A stretch of 11,851 nucleotides of DNA, from positions 1-11,851 of the forward strand of contig JAADEK010000092.1 in assembly GCA_013153455.1 (NCBI GenBank), given 5' to 3'. The notes beneath the pieces were generated by a model. That model did no database searches. It saw only the letters and a list, made by a program, of their open reading frames with translations, and was not told the origin of the DNA. A program made the translations under genes and the position numbers. Below, piece by piece: positions 6,279-11,851 of this stretch; position 1 is the stretch's first letter; each line of letters begins with the position of its first letter. This DNA comes from Aquificota bacterium (GTDB lineage: Bacteria; Aquificota; Aquificia; Aquificales; Aquificaceae).

Positions 6279-6290
6279 TATTTTAAAATA
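6279..6290. promoter_or_regulatory. Palindromic A/T element in 22-bp divergent gap
   Basis: TATTTTAAAATA is a perfect 12-base palindrome and contains -10-like hexamers in both directions (TAAAAT at 6284-6289 rightward; the same read on the other strand). It sits 5 bases from the macro-domain ATG and 5 bases from the pseudopilin GTG. If used as a shared -10, both messages would be leaderless or nearly so. The gap is too short to hold two ordinary promoters, so any -35 contacts would lie inside the coding sequences. Confidence 0.4.
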
Positions 6291-6295
6291 GTGAG

Positions 6296-6661
6296 GTGCG
6301 CGGGTTTACGCTCATAGAGGTCATCGTGAGCTTCACCCTCGCGGTTCTCGCGATTTCGGTAGTCCTTTGGAGTATCTCGGGAATCACGGGGAGTATATCG
6401 GGAAGGGATGATGTTCTGAACCGGATTTCACGCGCAAGCAAAATATTCATGGCGGAAAAGCAAAGGAGGGGAAAGGTATTAAACTCGTACAGAAAAAACC
6501 CGAATCTCTCGCATTTGAACCCGGAGATATGCTACGAGAAGGTATACGAAGGGCTTACGTACCGCGCCTGCGTCCTTACACCCGCGGGAACCTTCGGGAG
6601 AAATAAGGGCTGGCGCTTTGTTTACGTTGAGGAGTTTCCTTTCCTATTTCCCGAAAAATAG
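6296..6661 (+). CDS. Type II secretion/type IV pilin-like minor pseudopilin
   Basis: The 121-residue protein begins with a very short leader, Met-Arg-Gly, then the class III signal GFTLIEVIV: cleavage is expected after Gly3, with methylation of Phe+1 and Glu at +5. A hydrophobic helix follows to about residue 30. The rest is a small soluble domain with two cysteines, near residues 79 and 92, which could form a disulfide. The size and the neighbouring gspK and gspJ suggest the GspI position of the minor pseudopilin tip complex, but the globular part is too divergent to assign by eye; GspH or a minor type IV pilin are alternatives. The start is GTG, with only a weak GTGAG upstream. The gene runs opposite to the gspK-gspJ operon and its last 18 bases overlap gspJ. 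Confidence 0.75.
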   Translation: MRGFTLIEVIVSFTLAVLAISVVLWSISGITGSISGRDDVLNRISRASKIFMAEKQRRGKVLNSYRKNPNLSHLNPEICYEKVYEGLTYRACVLTPAGTFGRNKGWRFVYVEEFPFLFPEK

Positions 6662-7123
6662 ACCTCTCATCCTTTTTCCCTCACAAACCCTGAAGAAAAA
6701 ATCCCTTCTACCGCAGGAAAGTTTTATAAAATCTACCTCCCTATTTACATCACAAGAAACCTTAAATGCCTTTTCAAATAAAACCTCAACCCCGTAGGGG
6801 TTCATTTCCCTATAGATAATATCTTTATTATTTATAAGAATTTGAATCTTTACGAACGGGGCGGAGAAGGCGTAATTTGAAAGAAACTCTAAACGTTTCC
6901 CCTCCGGAAGGTCTTCCAGCTTTAGCTCCTTTGCGCAAACGAGACCCCTTTGAAGGGCAACTATAAACTCGTAAAAACTAACCTCCTCACTTCTTTCGTC
7001 AAGACGCTCTTCCGAGCGTATTAGGAGGAACAAAACCGAGCCAAAACCCAGAAATATAAAGCTCGCTATGAGCAAGGCTATAACGAGCTCCGCGAGCGTA
7101 AATCCCCTAATACCAAAGCGCAT
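6644..7123 (-). CDS. gspJ: GspJ/PilW-like minor pseudopilin
   Basis: The 159-residue protein has a seven-residue leader ending in Arg-Gly, then the prepilin signal GFTLAELVIALLIASFIFLGF with Glu at +5 and a long hydrophobic helix. The soluble part is strand-rich with three cysteines. This fits a minor pseudopilin of the GspJ type, which together with GspI and GspK caps the type II secretion pseudopilus in the periplasm. The ATG at 7123 is chosen over one at 7147 because GGTGAGGT sits 5 bases before it and because the leader is then of normal length. The start overlaps the last 17 bases of gspK, indicating coupling. Base composition looks more A/T-rich than in the flanking genes. Assignment to GspJ rather than a PilW-type pilin rests on the neighbour gspK. 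Confidence 0.78.
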   Translation of the reverse strand: MRFGIRGFTLAELVIALLIASFIFLGFGSVLFLLIRSEERLDERSEEVSFYEFIVALQRGLVCAKELKLEDLPEGKRLEFLSNYAFSAPFVKIQILINNKDIIYREMNPYGVEVLFEKAFKVSCDVNREVDFIKLSCGRRDFFFRVCEGKRMRGLFFGK

Positions 7124-7961
7124 CAACGACCTCACCGTTTTGGTCAATTATTAGGGTGAATCTCTCCCCCGTTCTTTCCTCCTCAACCTTTAACCTGTAG
7201 AGCGAAGGTGTAGGGACGAGGCTCAAGTAATTTATTAAGATATTGAACCTGTTTCCGAGTATCTGCCTCAGCAGTGAGAAGGTGATAGCACCCCTTTGAC
7301 GCGCTCTCAAGAGTAGTCTTACTTCATCGTCGGAAAAACCGAGGGCTTTTAAGACCTCCTCAGGTGCGAAGTTTACGTTTACGTTCCCCGTGTAGACCGA
7401 CACAAAATCGCTTATCTTTTTATACATTTCGTAATCAATACCCCTCACCCATACGATTTCCTGAAGTGAGCGAAGGGGTTTGTTGGGCGCGTTATACCCG
7501 AGCTTTCTATAGTAGTCGCTTTCCGCCCCGTTCGGACGCCTTAACTCGTCGGGGTCTTGGAAGTCCGCGAGTGAATCCGATACGATTCTCGCCTCTTCCT
7601 CCGTAAAACCTAGACCCAAGAGTAGTCTCTTTAGAAAGAGAGGTTTAAATGAGGGATACCTCACGGGCAGTCTCCCGTCCTCAGCCTCAAGACGAACTTT
7701 ATACCTCCTCGGTCCCACTTCCATACTCATCTCGTAGGGTAGCTTAACGCTCCTTAGCATCAGAGGGGAGGTAATCCTGACCGCGTTTGATATCGCCACC
7801 CTACCGACGCTCAGGGCTTCCTCAATAAGGAGAAACCTATCAAGGGCTCCCGCACCGGATACGTGGATTTGTTTACCGCGAAGCAGTTGAACCGAAAGGA
7901 GTGAAAAAGCGACAGACATAGCAAAGAGGACGTAAGCGAGAACTACCCCCCTACTTTCCAT
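7107..7961 (-). CDS. gspK: Type II secretion minor pseudopilin GspK
   Basis: GspK is the large minor pseudopilin that tips the type II secretion pseudopilus; it is inserted in the inner membrane before assembly and exposes its domain to the periplasm. The 284-residue protein starts with MESRG followed by a hydrophobic helix (about 6-27), without the Glu+5 that GspK proteins normally lack. The family core is visible: DFQDPDELRRPNGAESDYY (133-151), an acidic calcium-type loop, then PNKPLRSLQEIVWVRGI (159-175), and NVNVNFAPEEVLKALGF (193-209), followed by a helix-hairpin-helix-like stretch. It follows rnhB with 2 intervening bases and has only a weak AGGGG at some distance. The next gene, gspJ, overlaps its 3' end. 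The other type II secretion genes are not in the window. Confidence 0.85.
   Translation of the reverse strand: MESRGVVLAYVLFAMSVAFSLLSVQLLRGKQIHVSGAGALDRFLLIEEALSVGRVAISNAVRITSPLMLRSVKLPYEMSMEVGPRRYKVRLEAEDGRLPVRYPSFKPLFLKRLLLGLGFTEEEARIVSDSLADFQDPDELRRPNGAESDYYRKLGYNAPNKPLRSLQEIVWVRGIDYEMYKKISDFVSVYTGNVNVNFAPEEVLKALGFSDDEVRLLLRARQRGAITFSLLRQILGNRFNILINYLSLVPTPSLYRLKVEEERTGERFTLIIDQNGEVVDALWY
7129..7136 (-). promoter_or_regulatory. Shine-Dalgarno site of gspJ inside the gspK 3' end
   Basis: GGTGAGGT on the - strand lies 5 bases before the gspJ ATG at 7123 and is encoded within the last codons of gspK. It supports the shorter gspJ start. Confidence 0.65.
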
Positions 7962-7963
7962 AC

Positions 7964-8554
7964 TCAGAACAACTTCCCCTTAAGGGGTGAGAAGCTCATG
8001 CGGTGTATGTCCGTCTTCTCCCCCTTCTTTAGGCGCTCAATGTGCTCGCGCGTGGGGTAGCCCTTGTTTGAGGAAAAGCCGAACTCCGGGTATATACGCC
8101 CGTAGACGTCCATTATACGGTCCCTCAAGACCTTCGCAACGATTGAAGCACAAGCACAAGACAAACTCCTCTCGTCCCCCTTCGGTATCGCGACGCAGTT
8201 TTTGACCTCAAGCTTAACGTAGTCGCTGATGACGACGTCGTATCTGTGCTTTAGGTCCTCAAGCGCCCTTATCATAGCGACCTTCGTAGCTCTCAAGATG
8301 TTGAGGCGGTCTATGAGGACGCTGTCAACGACCGCGGTCCCTACAGCCAAAGCCCTCCTCTTTATCTCCTCGTAAGCTTCTTCCCTTTCGGAGGGTGAGA
8401 GCTTCTTTGAGTCCCCGTCTATGAAAGGCTCCGTGAAAGGAGGTAAGATTACCGCGCACGCGACGACGGGACCCGCCAAGGGACCCCTTCCCGCCTCGTC
8501 AACGCCCGCGACAAGCAGTCCCCTCTCCCAGAACTCAAGCTCAAACTCAAGCAT
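7964..8554 (-). CDS. rnhB: Ribonuclease HII
   Basis: RNase HII cuts the RNA strand of RNA/DNA hybrids and removes single ribonucleotides from DNA. The 196-residue protein has the catalytic DEAGRG motif at 19-24 (Asp19, Glu20), the DSKKLS motif at 49-54, the third acidic position probably Asp112 in ISDYVKL, and [10 protein letters not shown] at 138-147 with Asp146. The C-terminal [17 protein letters not shown] and HRMSFSPL elements are typical. The ATG overlaps the rplS stop by 8 bases and has GGAGGAA directly before it. It lies between the L19 gene and gspK on one leftward operon; rplS-rnhB pairing is known in several bacteria. Confidence 0.95.
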   Translation of the reverse strand: MLEFELEFWERGLLVAGVDEAGRGPLAGPVVACAVILPPFTEPFIDGDSKKLSPSEREEAYEEIKRRALAVGTAVVDSVLIDRLNILRATKVAMIRALEDLKHRYDVVISDYVKLEVKNCVAIPKGDERSLSCACASIVAKVLRDRIMDVYGRIYPEFGFSSNKGYPTREHIERLKKGEKTDIHRMSFSPLKGKLF

Positions 8555-8972
8555 TTTCCTCCTGCTTCTCTTGCTTCGCCTTTGCTTTCCTCTTTTGCAT
8601 AGCCTCGTATTCCCAAGACTTTATCTCCCTTATCTTCCTTTCCGCTTCCTTACCCTTTAGTTCCCTGAGGAAGTAAAGCTTCGCCCTCCTTACCTTACCT
8701 ATCTTCACAACCTCAATCTTTTCTATGTTGGGGCTATAGAAGGGAAACGTCCTTTCTATCCCGACGCCGAAGGACTCGCGCCTCACCGTAAAGGTCTTTC
8801 CCGCACCGCTTCCCTTTATCCTTATCACAACACCCTCAAAGGGCTGAACCCTCTCCTTGTCCCCTTCCTTTATCCTGTAGTAGACCCTCACGGTATATCC
8901 GACCCGAAAGTCGGGGTAGTCCTTTTTTTGGAGGTATCTCTCTTCTACCTTACGAAGCAGTTCACCGCTCAT
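8547..8972 (-). CDS. rplS: 50S ribosomal protein L19
   Basis: L19 binds at the interface of the large and small ribosomal subunits. Family hallmarks are [38 protein letters not shown], and [14 protein letters not shown]. The chosen ATG at 8972 gives 141 residues, beginning [11 protein letters not shown], and is preceded by GGGAGGA. An upstream in-frame start at 9002 would add ten residues that are not like L19. The protein is longer than the usual 115 or so residues because of a Lys/Glu/Gln-rich tail after the conserved fold (roughly 111-141), which could contact rRNA. It is the first gene of the leftward operon rplS-rnhB-gspK-gspJ; trmD and rimM, often beside rplS in other bacteria, are absent here. 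Confidence 0.95.
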   Translation of the reverse strand: MSGELLRKVEERYLQKKDYPDFRVGYTVRVYYRIKEGDKERVQPFEGVVIRIKGSGAGKTFTVRRESFGVGIERTFPFYSPNIEKIEVVKIGKVRRAKLYFLRELKGKEAERKIREIKSWEYEAMQKRKAKAKQEKQEENA

Positions 8973-8978
8973 CGCGTT

Positions 8979-8985
8979 TCCTCCC
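8979..8985 (-). promoter_or_regulatory. Shine-Dalgarno site of rplS
   Basis: GGGAGGA on the - strand is followed by 6 bases and then the ATG at 8972. It decides the shorter L19 start. Confidence 0.75.
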
Positions 8986-9001
8986 GAGATTAGAATTCTC
9001 A

Positions 9002-9030
9002 ATTATTACATAAAATTTTAATTACCGCAA
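9002..9030 (-). promoter_or_regulatory. Probable rplS operon promoter
   Basis: On the - strand TTGCGG (9030-9025) is separated by 17 bases from AATAAT (9007-9002), which is preceded by the extended -10 bases TGT. Transcription would begin near 8995, giving a leader of about 23 bases that carries the rplS ribosome binding site. It lies back to back with the rplM promoter. Confidence 0.5.
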
Positions 9031-9036
9031 GGCGGT
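9024..9036. repeat. Short inverted repeat between divergent ribosomal promoters
   Basis: ACCGC-AAG-GCGGT has 5-bp perfect arms. It overlaps the putative -35 of the rplS promoter and lies just upstream of the rplM -35 at 9043. The position would suit an operator controlling both operons, but no protein is known to me that binds it and the repeat is short. Confidence 0.3.
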
Positions 9037-9042
9037 CTTTTC

Positions 9043-9071
9043 TTGTTTTAAAAGAAAGGAGGTAGTATAAT
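9043..9071 (+). promoter_or_regulatory. Promoter of rplM-rpsI-argC
   Basis: TTGTTT at 9043-9048 and a perfect TATAAT at 9066-9071 are separated by 17 bases, the ideal spacing for the main sigma factor. Transcription would start near 9078, leaving a leader of about 29 bases. This is the best promoter in the window. Confidence 0.75.
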
Positions 9072-9077
9072 TACTAA

Positions 9078-9094
9078 TTCGCCACAAACGCGAA
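9078..9094 (+). promoter_or_regulatory. Possible 5'-terminal hairpin in the rplM leader
   Basis: TTCGC and GCGAA form a 5-bp stem around a 7-base loop, CACAAAC. The stem would begin at or very near the predicted start of transcription and end just before the GAGGTGA ribosome binding site (9096-9102). It could protect the 5' end or serve in feedback control by L13 or S9. It is too short to match the known L13 leader structures by eye. Confidence 0.4.
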
Positions 9095-9106
9095 AGAGGT
9101 GAAGGA

Positions 9107-9541
9107 ATGAAGACCTACAGGGTGAAGCCCGACCAAGTTGAGAGGAAGTGGTGGGTCGTTGACGCGAGCGGGAAGACCCTCGGAAGGCTCGCAAGCGAGA
9201 TAGCGAAGATACTCAGGGGAAAGCACAAACCTTACTATCAGCCAGACGTTGATTGCGGGGATTTCGTTATCGTCATAAACGCGGAAAAGATAAGGGTAAC
9301 GGGTAAAAAGCTTGACCAAAAGAAGTATTACTGGCACAGCAGGTATCCCGGAGGACTGAAAGAGAGGACGCTCCGCTGGATGCTTGAGAACAAACCCGAA
9401 GAGGTTATAAGACTCGCGGTAAAGCGCATGCTACCCAAAAACAGGCTCGGGCACAGGATGCTAAAGAAGCTAAAGGTCTACAGGGGACCCGAACACCCCC
9501 ACAAAGCTCAAAATCCCCAACCTCTGGAGGTGAAGGCATGA
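9107..9541 (+). CDS. rplM: 50S ribosomal protein L13
   Basis: L13 is an early assembly protein of the large ribosomal subunit. The 144-residue protein has normal length and typical sequence: [19 protein letters not shown] near the N-terminus, [24 protein letters not shown], then [15 protein letters not shown] and [18 protein letters not shown], and finally [13 protein letters not shown]. The ATG is supported by GAGGTGA just upstream. The TGA stop overlaps the ATG of rpsI (ATGA), which ties synthesis of the two proteins together, as in the rplM-rpsI operon of many bacteria. Confidence 0.97.
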   Translation: MKTYRVKPDQVERKWWVVDASGKTLGRLASEIAKILRGKHKPYYQPDVDCGDFVIVINAEKIRVTGKKLDQKKYYWHSRYPGGLKERTLRWMLENKPEEVIRLAVKRMLPKNRLGHRMLKKLKVYRGPEHPHKAQNPQPLEVKA

Positions 9542-9981
9542 TTCAAAAGCTGAAGAACTTCAAGATAACGCCCGAAAACTCATACTACGCTACCGGAAAG
9601 AGGAAGGAAGCGGTCGCGAGGGTATGGCTCCTGAGGGACCACCCCGGGACGTTCATCGTCCGCTCCGACAGGACGAAGAAAGAATACGAACTTAAGGACT
9701 ACGTCCAGAGGGAGACGCTTCTCAACAAGATAATGCACCCCTTCAAACTCACCGGACAAGAAGGAAAGTTCGGGATATACGCGACCGTAAAAGGCGGTGG
9801 TGTCTCCGCTCAAGCGGAGGCGATAATGTATGGCGTCGCGAGGGCGCTCGTTGAGTATAACCCGGAGCTGAGACCTACGCTAAAGAAAGCGGGACTCCTT
9901 ACGCGTGACGCGAGGAAGAAGGAACGCAAGAAATACGGTCAAATGGGTGCAAGAGCTAAATACAGATGGAGCAAACGTTAA
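9538..9981 (+). CDS. rpsI: 30S ribosomal protein S9
   Basis: S9 belongs to the head of the small ribosomal subunit, and its C-terminal tail reaches the P-site tRNA. Typical elements are [16 protein letters not shown] (about 17-32), [21 protein letters not shown] (about 89-109), [20 protein letters not shown], and the conserved end in Ser-Lys-Arg. At 147 residues it carries a short N-terminal extension before the ATGKRK motif. GGAGGTGA at 9526-9533 precedes the ATG. The last 16 bases overlap argC. Confidence 0.97.
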   Translation: MIQKLKNFKITPENSYYATGKRKEAVARVWLLRDHPGTFIVRSDRTKKEYELKDYVQRETLLNKIMHPFKLTGQEGKFGIYATVKGGGVSAQAEAIMYGVARALVEYNPELRPTLKKAGLLTRDARKKERKKYGQMGARAKYRWSKR

Positions 9982-10988
9982 GGGTCGCGGTCTTCGGGGC
10001 GAGCGGTTATACCGCCTCGGAGCTAATCCGCGCCCTCATCAACCACCCCCGCCTTGAAATTACGAACCTCGTCTCAAGGTCCCACGCGGGAAAGAAGCTC
10101 TCGGAAGTCTTTCCGCATCTCCTGCCCTCATACATCTCCGAGCTCAGGCTCGTTGATGAACCCACCCAAGACTACGAGCTCGCCTTTTTATGCCTTCCCC
10201 ACGAGGCGTCCCACGAACTCGTCCCTTTACTCCTTGAAAGCGGAAAGAGGGTTGTAGACCTTTCTGGCGCATACAGGATAAGCGAGGAGGGCGCTTACGA
10301 GGAGTTTTACCGCTTTTCGCACAAACACCCGGAACTTCTGAGGGAAGCGGTATACGGACTTACGGAGCTCTTTCGCGAGAAGATAAAAGGGGCGCGTTTG
10401 GTCGCAAACCCCGGTTGTTATCCCACCGCGACGCTTCTGGGGCTTTACCCCTTTCTGAAGTTCGGGCTCGGGCTATACGAGGTAATCGTTCACGCCCTTT
10501 CGGGTGTAAGCGGGGCGGGAAGAACACCCCGTCAGGAGTTTCACTTTCCCGAGATGAGCGAGAACTTCTTTTCTTACAGCGTTGAGAAGCACAGGCACGT
10601 CCCGGAGATGGAGGACGCGATAAGGAGACTCACAAACAGGGATATAAAAATTCGGTTCACACCCACGGTAGTCCCGACGTCCCGCGGTATGCTCTCAACG
10701 ATATACCTAAAGGCTCCCAAGGTTGACGTCCTTGAACTCTTTCGTGAAACATACAAGGACGAGATTTTCGTCAAGGTTTTAGAGCGCCCCCCGCACACGA
10801 AGTGGGTTCTCGGGACAAACTACTGCTTCGTATACCCCTACTACGACCGAAGAACGGAAACATACGTGATAATAAGCGCTATAGACAACCTCGGCAAGGG
10901 AGCGTCGCTCCAAGCGGTTCAGAACGCCAACGTGATGATGGGATGGGAGGAGGACGAGGGACTATTTCAGACCCCCTTGTTTCCGTAA
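9966..10988 (+). CDS. argC: N-acetyl-gamma-glutamyl-phosphate reductase
   Basis: ArgC catalyses the NADPH-dependent reduction of N-acetyl-glutamyl phosphate to the semialdehyde, third step of arginine synthesis. The 340-residue protein has the dinucleotide motif GASGYTASE at 10-18, the catalytic cysteine Cys151 in NPGCYPTA, the GVSGAGR segment after it, and HRHVPEME with a likely catalytic histidine. It ends with DNLGKGASLQAVQNANVMMG, the family's C-terminal signature. The length is normal. The only ATG in this frame is inside the rpsI 3' end (16-base overlap) and has no good ribosome binding site, so it probably depends on S9 translation. Pairing an amino acid gene with ribosomal genes is unusual outside Aquificae but looks like simple operon packing. 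Confidence 0.95.
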   Translation: MEQTLRVAVFGASGYTASELIRALINHPRLEITNLVSRSHAGKKLSEVFPHLLPSYISELRLVDEPTQDYELAFLCLPHEASHELVPLLLESGKRVVDLSGAYRISEEGAYEEFYRFSHKHPELLREAVYGLTELFREKIKGARLVANPGCYPTATLLGLYPFLKFGLGLYEVIVHALSGVSGAGRTPRQEFHFPEMSENFFSYSVEKHRHVPEMEDAIRRLTNRDIKIRFTPTVVPTSRGMLSTIYLKAPKVDVLELFRETYKDEIFVKVLERPPHTKWVLGTNYCFVYPYYDRRTETYVIISAIDNLGKGASLQAVQNANVMMGWEEDEGLFQTPLFP

Positions 10989-10990
10989 GA

Positions 10991-10999
10991 TGTTATACT
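10991..10999 (+). promoter_or_regulatory. Probable extended -10 promoter of dnaN
   Basis: TGTTATACT contains an extended -10 (TGn) followed by TATACT at 10994-10999, five of six to consensus. A TTG at 10977 is too close to be a -35. Transcription would begin near 11006, about 4 bases before the dnaN ATG, so the message would be leaderless or nearly so. No Shine-Dalgarno sequence is present between this element and the start. Confidence 0.5.
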
Positions 11000-11009
11000 A
11001 TTCTTCAAC

Positions 11010-11851
11010 ATGAAGGTAAAGGTGGACAGGGAGGAGCTGGAAGAGGCGCTCAAAAAAGCAAAGGAAAGCACCGAAAAGAAGGCAGCCCTCCCTATCTTAG
11101 CCAACTTCCTCCTGGGTGCGGGGGAGGAAAAGCTCACGGTAAAAGCGACCGACCTTGAGAACTACCTCCTCGTCTTTCTGAAGGCGGAAGTTCAGCAAGA
11201 GGGACAGGTCTGCGTCCATTCCCAAAAGCTCTACGATATCGTAAGAAATCTTTCCTCCGCTTACGTCGTGCTTTACACCGAAGGGGAGAAGCTCGTCGTT
11301 GAGGGCGGAAGGAGCGTCTACAAGCTCCCGACCGTTCCTCCCGAAGACTTCCCCGAGTTTCCGCCCTTTGAGGAGGGTGAGCAATCCCTCCCCGGGACAC
11401 TTATCCTGAACGGAATAGACAAGGTTGAGTATGCGATATCAAAGGAAGACACAAACCCAGCCCTGCAGGGTATGTATATGAGGGGATACGAGGACAGGGT
11501 TCACTTCGTCGGTTCGGACGGGCACAGGCTCGCCCTCTACGAACCGCACGGCGAGTTTTCCGAGGAGCTACTCCTTCCGAGAAAGAGCTTAAAAGTCCTC
11601 AAGAAACTCCTAACGGGCATTGAGGACGTAAAGGTTCACAAAAGTCCCGACGAATCCTTCGGCTACTTCACGACCGAGGAGTGGAAGCTCGCGGTTCGCC
11701 TCCTTGAGGGAGAGTTTCCCGATTATATGAGCGTTATACCCGAGGAGTTCGTAGCGGAGGTTCTCGTAGAAAAAGACGAGGTTCTCAAGGCTCTGAAGCG
11801 CCTGAAGGCGCTCAGCGAGGGCGGTGTTTTCCCGGTAAAGATAATCCTTTC
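11010..11851 (+). CDS. dnaN: DNA polymerase III beta sliding clamp (3' end cut)
   Basis: DnaN forms the dimeric ring that holds DNA polymerase on its template. Only the first 280 codons are present; the frame is open to the window end and about a quarter of the usual 365 or so residues is missing. Domain 1 shows [17 protein letters not shown] and [11 protein letters not shown], then [10 protein letters not shown]. Later come [24 protein letters not shown], an [20 protein letters not shown] stretch at the start of domain 2, and [13 protein letters not shown] further [14 protein letters not shown] marks the end of domain 2. The ATG at 11010 is the natural first residue of the family. It is 21 bases after argC, without a ribosome binding site but with its own -10-like element, so it may be transcribed separately. 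Confidence 0.95.
   Translation, partial: MKVKVDREELEEALKKAKESTEKKAALPILANFLLGAGEEKLTVKATDLENYLLVFLKAEVQQEGQVCVHSQKLYDIVRNLSSAYVVLYTEGEKLVVEGGRSVYKLPTVPPEDFPEFPPFEEGEQSLPGTLILNGIDKVEYAISKEDTNPALQGMYMRGYEDRVHFVGSDGHRLALYEPHGEFSEELLLPRKSLKVLKKLLTGIEDVKVHKSPDESFGYFTTEEWKLAVRLLEGEFPDYMSVIPEEFVAEVLVEKDEVLKALKRLKALSEGGVFPVKIIL

Noticed and set aside
5765..6286. Long rightward open frame of 173 codons opposite the macro-domain gene
   Set aside because: It is Ser/Thr/Pro-rich with no family resemblance, while the opposite strand encodes a complete macro domain.
7124..7147. Longer start for gspJ
   Set aside because: It would give an extended pre-signal region and lacks a good ribosome binding site, whereas the ATG at 7123 has GGTGAGGT at ideal spacing.
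8973..9002. N-terminal extension of L19 from 9002
   Set aside because: The added residues do not resemble L19 and the strong GGGAGGA lies inside them, before the better ATG.
9055..9063. AAAGGAGGT, a near-perfect Shine-Dalgarno sequence without a gene
   Set aside because: It lies upstream of the TATAAT of the rplM promoter, has no start codon at a suitable distance, and would not be on the predicted message.
1..11851. CRISPR array, tRNA, rRNA, insertion sequence, toxin-antitoxin or prophage
   Set aside because: No repeated spacer pattern, no tRNA-like cloverleaf noticed, no transposase, and almost all bases are covered by recognised genes.

Overview
The window is a compact, almost fully coding stretch of a bacterial chromosome. 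Many proteins look like those of Aquificae, probably an Aquificaceae relative of Aquifex, Hydrogenobacter or Thermocrinis. The pointers are Lys/Glu-rich proteins, heavy use of ATA (Ile) and AGG (Arg) codons, an ADP-heptose epimerase (Gram-negative LPS core), a NurA-like nuclease typical of thermophiles, type II secretion pseudopilins, and a rplM-rpsI-argC order followed by dnaN that I recall from Aquifex aeolicus but cannot verify here. G+C is roughly one half by eye. Genus assignment is inference.

The layout is a repeated see-saw of converging and diverging units. (1) 56-1851: hldD and an ArsA/Get3-type ATPase run rightward and collide with leftward mazG (1819-2598). (2) From a 45-bp divergent gap, a NurA-like nuclease and a DUF523 protein run right (2644-4076) and collide with a leftward sulfite-oxidase-fold molybdoenzyme (4073-4672). 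(3) From a 60-bp gap, an unrecognised 85-residue protein and dapB run right (4733-5784) and meet a leftward macro-domain protein (5779-6273). (4) From a 22-bp gap, a pseudopilin runs right (6296-6661) and meets a leftward operon rplS-rnhB-gspK-gspJ (8972 down to 6644). (5) From a 134-bp gap with two divergent promoters, rplM-rpsI-argC run right and are followed by dnaN, which is cut by the window end.

Functions are mostly housekeeping: LPS core sugar synthesis (hldD), nucleotide sanitation (mazG), lysine/cell-wall synthesis (dapB), arginine synthesis (argC), ribosome (L13, S9, L19), replication and RNA/DNA hybrid removal (dnaN, rnhB), DNA end processing (NurA-like), and secretion (three minor pseudopilins that probably form the I-J-K tip complex). 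I see no tRNA, rRNA, CRISPR array, insertion sequence or prophage.

I did not find a clear new system. The most interesting signals are architectural. All four convergent pairs overlap at their 3' ends, and one pair shares an 18-bp perfect palindrome that encodes the same last three residues and stop in both genes. Several genes appear to have almost no 5' leader, with a -10-like hexamer just before the start codon and no Shine-Dalgarno sequence. A NurA-like nuclease sits in an operon with a cysteine-rich DUF523 protein and has no HerA nearby.
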